Below are positions 54,012 to 62,969 of a DNA stretch of 64,000 nt, piece after piece; the stretch's first letter is position 1, and each line of letters opens with the position of its first letter. Under the pieces are notes generated by a model. That model was not told the origin of the DNA. It saw nothing but the letters and a program-made list of their open reading frames with translations, and did not search any database. The stretch is from Pseudomonadota bacterium. GTDB taxonomy: Bacteria; Pseudomonadota; Alphaproteobacteria; Rhizobiales; Hyphomicrobiaceae. Made by a program: the position numbers and the translations under genes. The stretch lies in contig JAEYPL010000064.1 of assembly GCA_023410905.1 (NCBI GenBank), forward strand, positions 73,347-137,346. The letters run 5' to 3'.

Positions 54012-54030
54012 TCCGACTTTCTCCCTGCTC

Positions 54031-54255
54031 TCATTCGGCCCTCGCGGGCTCAGATCCATTTGTTCGCGCGACGGCGATGGCCGCCTCGAGCGTCGTGCGG
54101 TCGCCGATGTGGTTCATCAGCAGCAATATGAGGCGAACATTCAGGCGCGCGCTCTCCGCCTCCGAGAGCCCCTCGTGGGCCGCCATCAGCAGAGCATAGA
54201 CGTCATCGCCGTGCGTGCCGAGATTCCAGTCCGTCGTGAGGGGGGAACCTGTCAT
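54031..54255 (-). CDS. DUF2783 small protein, possible coupling partner of the hydroxylase
   Basis: 74 residues. DUF2783 pattern: DDVYALLMAAHEGLSEAESA, RLILLLMNHIGDRTTLEAAI. Its ATG overlaps the stop of the flavoprotein hydroxylase (ATGA), so the two are made together. The arrangement resembles the 3-hydroxyphenylacetate 6-hydroxylase MhaA/MhaB of Pseudomonas putida, in which a small coupling protein works with a flavoprotein to make homogentisate. That link is inference. Confidence 0.75.
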   Translation of the reverse strand: MTGSPLTTDWNLGTHGDDVYALLMAAHEGLSEAESARLNVRLILLLMNHIGDRTTLEAAIAVARTNGSEPARAE

Positions 54256-55859
54256 GCGTCGAGCCTCCCATTGGCGCGGGCGAGCGCACTGGCCAGATCC
54301 GCAGTCGTCGGATTTTTCAAGCGCGCCGCCACGTGCTGATCCGGCCGGATGAGATAGACGACACCCGATGCGACGCCGTAGCGGGCGGCGAGCAGGCCAT
54401 GCGCATCCACGAGATCGCCGGTTTCGCCGACAGTAAGCCGGCGCACGCCGGGAGGCGTTGGCGGCAGGCGCTCAAAGCCCAGCGCGATGAAGCTGCCGCC
54501 CAGGTGGTCGAGCAGCCAGCTATCGCGGCCCTGAGCAGTACGTATGGGCGCGTCGAGGCACGGCGCACCAGGCACCATCGCGCCGCCAATGCCCGCCTCG
54601 TCGGGCGAGCCGAGCGAGAATCCCGCGAGCGAGCAAGGCCGCGACAGGCGTCCTGAATTCACCAGCTGGCGCGCAAATGGATGCGCGCCGGCAAGCGCCA
54701 GCACCTCGTCGCGAAAGAGGCACTCCGTGGGCGATTTCGGCGTCATGAAGCTCGTCGCGCGCGCGGAATTGAGGATGTTCTCGTCGGCGCCGTGAATGCG
54801 CTCCAGGTTGTATGTCTCGAGCAGAGCCGGCGGCGCCTCCCCTTTCACGACGGCCGCGAGCTTCCAGCAGAGATTATCGACGTCCTGGATGCCGCCATTA
54901 CCGCCGCGTGCGCCGAACGGCGAGACGATGTGCGCGCTGTCACCGGCGAAGATCACGCGGCCATGGACGAAGCGCTCGAGCCGCCGGCACTGGAAGCTGT
55001 AGACCGAAATCCAATCCACCTCGAAGGGCCGTTCGCCAACCATCGCCTTGATGCGCGGAATGACACGCTCCGGCCGGCGCTCCACTTCCGGATCGGCATC
55101 GGGGCCGAGCTGCAGGTCGATCCGGTAGATGTTGTCGGGCTGCTTGTGCAGGAGTGCCGACTGGCCATCGTGAAAGGGCGGTTCGAACCAGAACCAGCGT
55201 TCGGAGGGAAACTCGGCGGTCATCTCGACGTCGGTTATGAGAAAGCGTTCCTCGAACGCGCGGCCGACGAAGTCCAGACCCAGGCTGCGGCGCACCGTAC
55301 TGCGGACACCGTCGCAGGCCACGACATAGTCGGCCGAGAGGCGGTAGGCGCCCTCCGGTGTCTCGACATCGATCCAGGCATGGTCGAGCTCCTGCCCGAC
55401 AGCCCTCGCGCGGCTCTTGAAACGCAACTCGATGAGATCCGGGAAGTCGCGCGCGCGCTCGACCAAGTACTCTTCGACGTAATATTGCTGGAGATTGATG
55501 AAGGCTGGCCGCTTGTGCCCGGCCTCGGGGAGAAGGTCGAAGGCATAGACCTCGCGATCGCGGTGAAAGAGACGGCCGACTTTCCATGTCACGCCCTTCG
55601 CGACCATGCGATCGCCGACGCCGAGGCGATCGAAGATCTCGAGTGTCCGCTTCGACCAGCAGATGGCGCGTGAGCCGGTCGAGACGATATCGCTCTCGTC
55701 GATGACGACCGAGGCAATGCCATGAAGCGCGAGGTCGATCGCCGCGGCGAGGCCGACGGGACCTGCGCCGACGATGGCGACATGCCAGCGGCGACCCGCG
55801 CGGCCGTCGAGCTCGGGCGGTCGCACGAACGGAAATATGGGTGAGCGATAGCGTGGCAT
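54252..55859 (-). CDS. FAD-dependent aromatic hydroxylase (MhpA/MhaA-like)
   Basis: 535 residues from MPRYRSPIFPFVRP at 55859; the frame is open to 55958 but that part lies in a repeat-rich region. FAD features: VAIVGAGPVGLAAAIDLALH near residue 30, YVVACDGVRSTVRRSLGLD, and GDSAHIVSPFGARGGNGGIQ. The C-terminal part is the thioredoxin-like domain of the larger hydroxylases. It should hydroxylate a phenolic substrate with NAD(P)H and O2. The nearby hmgA suggests a compound leading to homogentisate, such as 3-hydroxyphenylacetate. Confidence 0.84.
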   Translation of the reverse strand: MPRYRSPIFPFVRPPELDGRAGRRWHVAIVGAGPVGLAAAIDLALHGIASVVIDESDIVSTGSRAICWSKRTLEIFDRLGVGDRMVAKGVTWKVGRLFHRDREVYAFDLLPEAGHKRPAFINLQQYYVEEYLVERARDFPDLIELRFKSRARAVGQELDHAWIDVETPEGAYRLSADYVVACDGVRSTVRRSLGLDFVGRAFEERFLITDVEMTAEFPSERWFWFEPPFHDGQSALLHKQPDNIYRIDLQLGPDADPEVERRPERVIPRIKAMVGERPFEVDWISVYSFQCRRLERFVHGRVIFAGDSAHIVSPFGARGGNGGIQDVDNLCWKLAAVVKGEAPPALLETYNLERIHGADENILNSARATSFMTPKSPTECLFRDEVLALAGAHPFARQLVNSGRLSRPCSLAGFSLGSPDEAGIGGAMVPGAPCLDAPIRTAQGRDSWLLDHLGGSFIALGFERLPPTPPGVRRLTVGETGDLVDAHGLLAARYGVASGVVYLIRPDQHVAARLKNPTTADLASALARANGRLDA

Positions 55860-55996
55860 CTGGCCTACTCCACCGCGCGCCTGCTTCCCCTTCTCCCCGT
55901 GCTTGTCGCGCTGGAAGCGCGCCTTTGGCGCGAAGAGAAGGCCGGGATGAAGGGGCACAATGGCAGACGTTTGTGTTTGCCGCCGCCCCTCACCCT

Positions 55997-56022
55997 AGCC
56001 CTCTCCCGGCGCGCGGGGAGAG
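55997..56022. repeat. REP-like inverted repeat
   Basis: CCCTCTCCC (55997-56005) and GGGAGAGGG (56014-56022) are inverted arms around GGCGCGCG. The flanking CCCCTCACCCTAG is the usual context of palindromic intergenic repeats in rhizobia. It lies in the 210 bases between the hydroxylase and the MBL gene. Confidence 0.65.
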
Positions 56023-56070
56023 GGGTTGTGGCGCGCTCCAAAATTCTGTCGTCAATCTTTCAGCCAGCGA

Positions 56071-57024
56071 CTACCCCTGCAGCGCGGCCCACATGGCTTG
56101 ATCACGCTCCGCCGTCCAGATACGCGGCGTGTCGATGCCGAGAGCCTCGTCGTAGGCACGCGCGACATTGAAGGGCAGACAGTGCTCGTAGATGGCGTAG
56201 CTCGCAAACTTCGGATCGCACGCGGCGCGGCAGGCATCCCACGCTTCCTTGAGTGAACCACCGCGCCGCGCAACCTGCGCGACCGGACGATAGGTCGAGC
56301 GCACGAACTCGGCGGTGAGGTCGAGCGCCTCGTTCACCTGCGCCGTGCCGACGAGTGCGCCACCACGGCCCGGTGCGATCGAGTCCGGCGCATAGGCGCG
56401 GATGGCTTCGAGCGTTCCCGGCCAATCGTTGAAATGCGCGTCGCCGCAGTAGCAGGCAGAATGATACTCTACGATATCACCGGTCATCATGACGTTGGCG
56501 TCCGGCACGAAGGCGACGATGTCACCCGCTGTATGCGCACGCCCAACAAACATAAGTTCCACGGGGCGCCTGCCGAGGTCGACGGTCATGCGCTGCTTGA
56601 AGGTCATGCTCGGCCACGTCAGGCCAGGAATGGACTCATGTCCCTGGAAGAGACGTGGAAAGCGGCCGAACTCGGAATCCCAGTCCTCCTGTCCCCGCTC
56701 GTGGATCATGGCATGGCATTTCTCGGAGGCTATGATCTCGCTCGCCTTGAAGGCGGAGGCACCGAGCACGCGCACGGCATGATAGTGGGAGAGCACGACA
56801 TACTTGATCGGCCGATCCGTGACCTTGCGGATGTGCTCGATGACCTTGCCGGCAAGGCGCGGCGTCGCCTGGGCATCGACGATCATCACCGCGTCGTCGC
56901 CGATGATGACGCCCGTGTTGGGATCGCCCTCGGCGGTGAAAGCATAGAGATTGCGCCCGATCTCGGTGAACGAAATCTTCTTCTCGGTCATGTCGCCGAC
57001 CGATGCGAAGGCCTTGCCGCTCAT
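56071..57024 (-). CDS. MBL-fold metallo-hydrolase with altered metal motif
   Basis: 317 residues from MSGKAFASVGDMTEKK at 57024. The beta-lactamase-like fold is visible: EGDPNTGVIIGDDAVMIVD, YVVLSHYHAVRVLGA, AHTAGDIVAFVPDANVMMTG. The usual HxHxDH becomes HYHAVRV, so the zinc site is not the standard one. Such variants occur near aromatic-degradation genes and PQQ-type dehydrogenases. It follows hmgA by 45 bases on the same strand, and a REP-like repeat lies downstream. Confidence 0.8.
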   Translation of the reverse strand: MSGKAFASVGDMTEKKISFTEIGRNLYAFTAEGDPNTGVIIGDDAVMIVDAQATPRLAGKVIEHIRKVTDRPIKYVVLSHYHAVRVLGASAFKASEIIASEKCHAMIHERGQEDWDSEFGRFPRLFQGHESIPGLTWPSMTFKQRMTVDLGRRPVELMFVGRAHTAGDIVAFVPDANVMMTGDIVEYHSACYCGDAHFNDWPGTLEAIRAYAPDSIAPGRGGALVGTAQVNEALDLTAEFVRSTYRPVAQVARRGGSLKEAWDACRAACDPKFASYAIYEHCLPFNVARAYDEALGIDTPRIWTAERDQAMWAALQG

Positions 57025-57069
57025 GTTTCCTCCTGATGTTGTTATCATTGGTTCTGGCTAGGGCCAGGA

Positions 57070-58368
57070 CTAGGGCTTGCCGTTGAAGCGCTTCTCGAGG
57101 CCATCCCAGCAGGCGGCATAATCGGGCTGCAGGGACTCGAGCTCGGCCGCAAAGCGCGTGAGATGCTGCGGAAAGCGCGTCTCGAACATGAAAGCCATGG
57201 TGCCCGTCAGCTTCACCGGTTTGAGCTCGACCGTGCTTGCATGACGGAAGGCATCGGCATCCGGACCGTGCGGAAGCATGCAGTTGTGAAGGCTCATGCC
57301 GCCCGGCGTGAAGCCCTGGGGCTTGGCATCGTAGACACCGTAGATGAGCCCCATGAACTCGGACATGATGTTCATGTGATACCACGGCGGTCGGAACGAG
57401 TGCTCGGCAACGAGCCAGCGCTCCGGGAAGATGACGAAGTCCACATTCGCCGTGCCGGCTGTTTCCGACGGCGCAGTAAGCACCGTGAAGATCGATGGAT
57501 CGGGATGGTCGAAAAGGATGGCGCCAACGGGCGAATAGGTTCTGAGGTCGTACTTGTAAGGCGCGTAGTTGCCGTGCCAGGCGACGACGTCCAGCGGCGA
57601 GTGACCGATCTCCGTTACATAGAATTTCCCTGCCCACTTGACGGTGAGCTTGCAGGGCTGATCCTTATCCTCGAAGGCCGCGACCGGCGTCTTGAAATCC
57701 CGTGCATTGGCGAGGCAGTTGGCGCCGATCGGACCACGATCCGGCAGTGTGAACTTGGCGCCGTAGTTCTCGCAGACATAACCCCGCACCGGGCCATCGA
57801 TCGGGGATGCCTTGAACTTCACACCACGTGGAATGACGCAGATATCACCCGGGCCGGCCTCGATGATACCGAACTCCGTGAAGAACCGCGCGCGACCTTC
57901 CTGCGGAACGATGAGCAGCTCGCCGTCAGCATTGAAGAAGTACTCGTCCTCCATCGGCCACGTCATGAGCATGATGTGCGCCGCCATGCCCGCCTGCGTG
58001 TTGACGTCGCCTGCGGTGGTCATCGTGCGCAGTCCATCGATAAACGACACGCGTTCGTTGGGGATCGGCACCGGTCCCCAGCGCAATTGTCCAAGGGGAA
58101 GCTCGTGCTCATCGAGTGCCGGCGCCGTCTTCCAGTGCGGCACCGCGATCTTCTTGAAGTGGCTCGCATGGCGCACGGAAGGGCGAATACGATAGAGCCA
58201 CGAGCGCTCGTTGGTGCCGCGCGGCGCCGTGAAGGGTGAACCGGACAACTGCTCGGCGTAGAGCCCGTATGCGCAGCGCTGCGGCGAGTTCTGACCTTGC
58301 GGCAGCGCACCCGGCAGGCTCTCAGTCTCGAAGTCGTTGCCGAAGCCCGGCATATAAGCGAGGGTCAT
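57070..58368 (-). CDS. hmgA: Homogentisate 1,2-dioxygenase
   Basis: 432 residues from [20 protein letters not shown] at 58368, with GGAGGAC upstream; the frame is open to 58557 but only this start fits the family length. Motifs: [55 protein letters not shown] (iron ligands), [13 protein letters not shown]. The enzyme opens the ring of homogentisate in tyrosine/phenylalanine and phenylacetate catabolism. The isomerase and hydrolase (maiA, fahA) are not in the window. Confidence 0.95.
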   Translation of the reverse strand: MTLAYMPGFGNDFETESLPGALPQGQNSPQRCAYGLYAEQLSGSPFTAPRGTNERSWLYRIRPSVRHASHFKKIAVPHWKTAPALDEHELPLGQLRWGPVPIPNERVSFIDGLRTMTTAGDVNTQAGMAAHIMLMTWPMEDEYFFNADGELLIVPQEGRARFFTEFGIIEAGPGDICVIPRGVKFKASPIDGPVRGYVCENYGAKFTLPDRGPIGANCLANARDFKTPVAAFEDKDQPCKLTVKWAGKFYVTEIGHSPLDVVAWHGNYAPYKYDLRTYSPVGAILFDHPDPSIFTVLTAPSETAGTANVDFVIFPERWLVAEHSFRPPWYHMNIMSEFMGLIYGVYDAKPQGFTPGGMSLHNCMLPHGPDADAFRHASTVELKPVKLTGTMAFMFETRFPQHLTRFAAELESLQPDYAACWDGLEKRFNGKP

Positions 58369-58613
58369 GGCGACCGTCCTCCCACGTTTCCGAGGTGCTG
58401 AAGCGTACGCCATCACGGCGCGCTGACCTCGTTTTCCGCGATTTTGCCAAGGCCGCCCGTCACGTGGCAACCGCATTCCATTTTCACACGCTGTGTGGCC
58501 CTGCTGCATCTCGTCCTGAACGGATCGGTTACGCATGATCCATTGTGCTTGCGTCACTCCATCTCAAATGCAAATCATTCCTAATAAAAGATGCCAGTGG
58601 GAGCCGTTACCTC

Positions 58614-59381
58614 ATGAATTTGCGTCCAGTCGCAGCAAAAGTTCTGGTGGGCGTGCTTATCGCCGCAATCACGGTGCCGGCCACTGCGGGCCCGCTCGAC
58701 GTCAAGGCGCCCGAGGTCGAGAAGGGCGAAACTGAGATCCTGACGAACCACTCGTTCAATTCGGGCTTTCCGGCCAATGCCGATCGTATCAGACATTCAT
58801 TCGAGTTCGTCGCCGGCTATGCCTTCACCGACCGTTTCAAGGCAGGCGTAAAACTGAACTTCGATAGACCCGTCGGCGAGAGCACCGATCTCTCTACCGC
58901 AGGCGTCGAAGGCCAAGTGTATCTCGGCAAGCTTGGGCCGAGCATCACGCTCGCGTGGTTCACCGGGGTCGACTTTCGCGCCCACCGCGACGAAACCAAC
59001 ACTGTCGTCTTCGGTCCGCTAATCAAGTTCGGCGACGACGCGCTCTCGCTTACGCTCAATCCGCTGTTTGAATAGACCTTCGGCCGAAACCGCGAAGACG
59101 GACTCGCATTCGCCTATGCCGTAGGTCTCAAGGCAGAAGTGCGTGAGGGCTTGGCGCTCGGCCTGGAGGCTTTCGGATCGATCCCCGATCTTGGTGACGC
59201 GCCTGGGACGAGTTTTCAGGAGCATCGTATCGGCCCCGTCGTCTATATCGATCGCGAGGTCAGCCCGGCGCGCGGGGATCGCGGCGCAACGAAGCTTGCA
59301 ATTGAGATCGGCGCATTCGCCGGACTAACGGACGCAACGCCGGACTGGACCGGCAAAATCAAGGCGGCCCTCATCTGGTAG
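58614..59381 (+). pseudogene. Secreted barrel-like protein interrupted by an in-frame stop
   Basis: ATG 58614 begins MNLRPVAAKVLVGVLIAA, a signal peptide cleaved near TAG-P. The frame reads to NPLFE and TAG at 59073-59075, then continues in the same frame without shift as TFGRNREDGLAFAYAVGLKA to TPDWTGKIKAALIW and a stop at 59379-59381. The downstream relative at 59535 reads on through the matching place (AHSFGPQHEGGDVAFAYTAG). So this copy has one nonsense change and may be a recent pseudogene, or the stop could be an assembly error. Confidence 0.72.
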
Positions 59382-59534
59382 AGACTACGCCGCTCTCTGA
59401 ATATTGTTGCTGATCATGCACATGCCGTAGATCGACCACGCGGCACGATGCCTCGCCTGTCGCATGCGCCATTGGTCTGCCAACCTTCCTCGCTATGATC
59501 TCACATGAGAGTAGCAAGCAGGTTTGAGTCGATC

Positions 59535-60443
59535 ATGATTTCGCGCAGCGTTTCACTTGGACTACTGGCGACGTCGCTGCTTGCAGGCGCGGCAACGGAA
59601 GCTCTTGCGGGACCACCCAAGAAAGAGCGGCTGAATTTCGACTATGCCGAGGAGCTTCCCGCTGACCTTCAGTTGGAGCTCGACCCGAACTGGCCGTTGC
59701 CTGATCAAGCCGTGCAGCCGAGCATTGGCCTCGGTGCAGCCCCTTCCGTACCCGGCGCCGCGGCGGCTGCCTTTTCTCCGCAGGAGACGCAGAGCGCTAT
59801 CGCGCGCGCCATCAAGTCGGGATACTCCGTTGCTGCCGCGCCTGAGCATTTCCCCGCGGAGATGAAGCGAGGCTACGCTGTCACGAATAACTTCAGCACC
59901 GCTGTCCGCGCCGGTTTCGATGCCCCCGTCGGCGATGAAATGCGCTTCACAGCCGCGGGTGCCGATGCACGGCTCAATCTCGGTCGCCTCGGCCCGGCCA
60001 TATCTTGGGGCTGGCATACAGGCCTCGACATGACTCTGCAGACGGCCGGGACGAATGCCATCGAATCCGGGCCCCAGTTCAAGATGGGCGGTGATCAACT
60101 CGCGCTGACACTCAGCCCGAAAGTGGCGCACAGCTTCGGCCCCCAACACGAGGGGGGCGATGTCGCGTTCGCCTATACCGCAGGCCTGAAGGGCGAGATC
60201 GCCAGTGGCGTCGCGCTCGGCATCGAGGCATTCGGCTCGATATCAGACGCCGCCAGCGTTCCCGGCACGGCCCTGCAGACGCACCGTTCAGCCCCCGGAC
60301 TCTATGTCGGCCTCGGCATGGCGCCGCGTGCGCTCGGCGATCCGCTCGGCTCGAAATTCTCGCTCGAGCTCGGCGCATTGACCAGCATGAGCGAAACGCA
60401 GCCGGACTGGACAGGCAAGCTGAAAGCCGCAGTGACCTGGTAG
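59535..60443 (+). CDS. Secreted barrel-like protein, intact relative of the upstream copy
   Basis: 302 residues from MISRSVSLGLLATSLLAG at 59535. Signal peptide cleaved near ALA-G. The first about 100 mature residues are unlike the upstream copy. The C-terminal two thirds share its strands: ARLNLGRLGPAISWGWHTGL, GGDVAFAYTAGLKGEIASGV, LGIEAFGSISD, and the end QPDWTGKLKAAVTW. A terminal aromatic residue and alternating strands suggest an outer-membrane barrel. Function unknown. It probably arose by tandem duplication and gained a different N-terminal region. Confidence 0.7.
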   Translation: MISRSVSLGLLATSLLAGAATEALAGPPKKERLNFDYAEELPADLQLELDPNWPLPDQAVQPSIGLGAAPSVPGAAAAAFSPQETQSAIARAIKSGYSVAAAPEHFPAEMKRGYAVTNNFSTAVRAGFDAPVGDEMRFTAAGADARLNLGRLGPAISWGWHTGLDMTLQTAGTNAIESGPQFKMGGDQLALTLSPKVAHSFGPQHEGGDVAFAYTAGLKGEIASGVALGIEAFGSISDAASVPGTALQTHRSAPGLYVGLGMAPRALGDPLGSKFSLELGALTSMSETQPDWTGKLKAAVTW

Positions 60444-60510
60444 GACCTTGCTCCAATAAGCGCGACCCGGCTGCGCTTGAGGTTTGCGCTGTATCCCCAC
60501 CCAAAAATAA

Positions 60511-60534
60511 AGCGGGGTCCCGAAGGACCCCGCT
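60511..60534 (-). terminator. Rho-independent terminator of the TorF porin gene
   Basis: AGCGGGGTCC-CGAA-GGACCCCGCT is a perfect 10-base stem with a tetraloop. On the minus strand it is followed by TTTATTTTTGG, a good U-tract. It lies 30 bases after the porin stop. The plus-strand side has no U-tract, so it mainly serves the porin. Confidence 0.88.
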
Positions 60535-60564
60535 TCGACTGCCGCCGGGAAGCGGATGCTATGC

Positions 60565-61377
60565 TCAGAACGTGGCCTTGGCCGTCGCGACGAAGCGCGC
60601 GCCGCAGTGCAGAAGCTTCGTGTCCTGGCAGATATCCAGGTCGCTGTCCCAATAACGCAGGTCGAGGCTGAAGCGCTCGTGGAAGCCCAGCGTCACGCCG
60701 GCGTTCCAGTATGAGTAATGGTCGTCGCCGAACGTAAAGGCGTACGCGCTGCTGTCACCCGACTGGTAACCGTAGAGGGCACTGAACGTGACGCCAATGT
60801 CGCGGATCTTCGGCAGTTCCTGCGCGAAGGTGCCTTCAAAGGTCCAGACATCGCCCGTCTCGCCGGTGTAGTCGGGTGACCAGTAGCCGATCACACCGAC
60901 GGTGCCACCTTTCCACGGCGATACGCTCGCGCCCGCCCTGAGCTCGACGAAGTTCAGCTCAGTCAAACCATCGGAGGCGCTGTCATGTGCGCCCGGGTAG
61001 GTGTAGTAGATGACGCCAAGGTCGAAGCTGACCGGGCCGAGCACCGGCCTGATGCCTGCGCCAAAGGTCAGCTCCGTGGTCGCCACGTTCCGACCGCTGA
61101 CCGGCGCGTCGCCGAACTCAAGGTTCGAAACGAACACGTTGCCATACAGAATTCCGTACGTGGCCTCGAACGTGGCCTGCACGGCGGGATCCTTCGAGGT
61201 CTGGCTCATGCCACGGAAGACGTAATCGTTCGTCAAGGCGAAGCTGGCCGACCACGCGAAGATGCGGTCGGAAGGCATCGGCTCGTCCTTGAGACCGCCC
61301 GCGGCGGCGGGGCCAGCGAGGAATGCAAGTGCCATCGCCCCCGCGATGCTCTTTGCCAGTGTCCCGGTCGTGCTCAT
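60565..61377 (-). CDS. TorF-family putative porin
   Basis: 270 residues from MSTTGTLAKSIAGAM at 61377, with GAGGGG upstream. Signal peptide cleaved near AAA-G. The TorF pattern follows: SASFALTNDYVFRGMSQTSK near the mature start, FVSNLEFGD, PVSFDLGVIYYTYPGA, GVIGYWSPDYTGETGD, and the end ARFVATAKATF with a C-terminal Phe. It is an outer-membrane barrel; the solute is unknown. A strong terminator follows. The gene faces away from folM. Confidence 0.86.
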   Translation of the reverse strand: MSTTGTLAKSIAGAMALAFLAGPAAAGGLKDEPMPSDRIFAWSASFALTNDYVFRGMSQTSKDPAVQATFEATYGILYGNVFVSNLEFGDAPVSGRNVATTELTFGAGIRPVLGPVSFDLGVIYYTYPGAHDSASDGLTELNFVELRAGASVSPWKGGTVGVIGYWSPDYTGETGDVWTFEGTFAQELPKIRDIGVTFSALYGYQSGDSSAYAFTFGDDHYSYWNAGVTLGFHERFSLDLRYWDSDLDICQDTKLLHCGARFVATAKATF

Positions 61378-61786
61378 TGTAGCTATCCCCTCGTTGTCCC
61401 GTCGGAAGTCCCTGAGAATTCCCTGTATGTGACGGCAATGTTGCGGATGAGGTGTCACCGACGCAAGCCGAGGTTGCGCGTTTATGCGACGTAGCGGGGG
61501 GAGCGTGGCGCCCGCGTAACACTCTGGTGCTTATGGGCAATTTATCACTCTCGAATGCCTCCAAATTAGTCAAGATGGCCTCGATTGGTGCCTGTTTTGG
61601 CGCCATCGGAGTTCGCAATGGCGGCGGACGCCCGGTTTTCTATCGGACTTGTTAGTGGTCGCCGGGCGCGTCATGATCCCGGACGCCCTGCAGAGCGCAA
61701 GCAGACGCGACTCAGCTCGCACCTGAGGCTCCGCAAAATGCTGTCGCAGAAGTTCCCCGAGGCAATCGGAGTTGCTGGTGCCAAGC
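61378..61786. other. Divergent promoter region between porin and folM
   Basis: About 410 bases between divergent genes. The frame 61452-61655 (plus) and others do not look like proteins. The region should hold the promoters of both genes. I see no clear operator or riboswitch. Confidence 0.45.
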
Positions 61787-62539
61787 ATGGACCAAAATGG
61801 CCCCCGCATAGCGCTGGTTACCGGCGCCGGGCGGCGGATCGGGCGCGCAATCGCACTCGATCTTGCCCGCTCTGGATGGCGGGTCGGCGTGCACTACGCG
61901 ACCTCGCGCCATGAGGCCGAGGCCGTTGTCGCCGAGATCAGGGCCTTGGGGAGCAAGGCGCTGGCGATCGGCGCTGATCTGGCCGATACCGGCGCCGCCG
62001 ATGAACTGATTGAGCGCTGCGTCGACGCGTTCGGGGCCCCCCAGTTGCTTGTGAACAGCGCCGCGCTCTTTCTGGACGATCGCATCGAAAGCCTGGATCC
62101 CGCCCAGTGGGACCGCCAGATGGCCGTCAATCTGCGCGCGCCCGTCCTGCTGGCCAAGGCTTTCGCGGCACGCCTGCCCGCCGATCGCCAGGGCCTGATC
62201 GTCAACATCATCGATCAACGTGTCTGGCGCCTGACGCCCGAATTCTTTTCCTACACGATCGCCAAAGCCGGCCTCTATGCCGCCACGCAGACGCTCGCCC
62301 AGGCACTCGCCCCCCGCATCCGTGTGAATGCCATCGGCCCGGGACCGGTGCTGGCCAGCATCCACCAGACGCCGGAGGCCTTCCGCGAGGAGGTGGCCGA
62401 CACACTACTCACCCGCGCGACGCCGCCCGAGGAGATCGCCGCCGCCGTCCGCTTCATCATTGACGCACCGTCCATGACCGGCCAGATGATCGCCCTCGAT
62501 GCGGGGCAGCACCTCGCCTGGCCGGCAGCAAGACCATGA
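61787..62539 (+). CDS. folM: SDR pteridine reductase, FolM-like dihydromonapterin/dihydrofolate reductase
   Basis: 250 residues from ATG 61787 (MDQNGPRIALVTGAGRRIG); the frame start at 61772 uses TTG and is less likely. Rossmann motif TGAGRRIGRAIALDL, NSAALF, catalytic Tyr and Lys in YTIAKAGLYA, and NAIGPGPVLAS. The TGAGRRIG form with Arg in the second turn is typical of FolM/pteridine reductase. It is next to folB, 19 bases apart, so it probably works on pterin or folate reduction. Confidence 0.8.
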   Translation: MDQNGPRIALVTGAGRRIGRAIALDLARSGWRVGVHYATSRHEAEAVVAEIRALGSKALAIGADLADTGAADELIERCVDAFGAPQLLVNSAALFLDDRIESLDPAQWDRQMAVNLRAPVLLAKAFAARLPADRQGLIVNIIDQRVWRLTPEFFSYTIAKAGLYAATQTLAQALAPRIRVNAIGPGPVLASIHQTPEAFREEVADTLLTRATPPEEIAAAVRFIIDAPSMTGQMIALDAGQHLAWPAARP

Positions 62540-62558
62540 TCCGACAAGAGCCAACACC

Positions 62559-62969
62559 ATGACAGAGCCGCTGCAGTCCTCGTCCGCCGGCTCGAAGGCG
62601 TCGGGAGAACGCCCCTTGAGGCGCGTCTTCGTGCGCGATCTGGAGCTGATGGCCTCTGTCGGCGTGTACGAGCTCGAGAAGCGTTACGAGCAGCGCATTG
62701 TCGTCTCGGTCGATCTACTCGTCGTCGATGACTACGACGGCCAGTCCGACAACCTCGGCGCCGTGCTCGACTACGGCTCCGTCGTCGCGGGTATCCGCTC
62801 GATCATCGAAAGCGGACACACGAACCTGCTCGAGACATTGGCGGAGCGCATTGCCCAGCGCTGCCTCGCGGACGCTCGCGTCATGCGCGCCGTCGTACGT
62901 CTTGAGAAGCCCGATATCGTTCCCGGCTGCCGCACGGTCGGCATCGAGATCGTGCGCGATCGAGCCTAG
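62559..62969 (+). CDS. folB: Dihydroneopterin aldolase
   Basis: 136 residues from [18 protein letters not shown] at 62559. The FolB core is clear: [70 protein letters not shown]. It converts dihydroneopterin to the hydroxymethyl pterin in folate synthesis. The stop shares its CTAG with the stop of convergent hslU. Confidence 0.9.
   Translation: MTEPLQSSSAGSKASGERPLRRVFVRDLELMASVGVYELEKRYEQRIVVSVDLLVVDDYDGQSDNLGAVLDYGSVVAGIRSIIESGHTNLLETLAERIAQRCLADARVMRAVVRLEKPDIVPGCRTVGIEIVRDRA

Noticed and set aside
9139..59075. Two TAG codons (9139 and 59073) lie in otherwise open frames, one where relatives have Gln, which hinted at amber recoding.
   Set aside because: TAG ends several intact genes here (for example eboF, the VWA gene, folB and hslU), and the first case also has a frameshift. 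Plain decay explains both.
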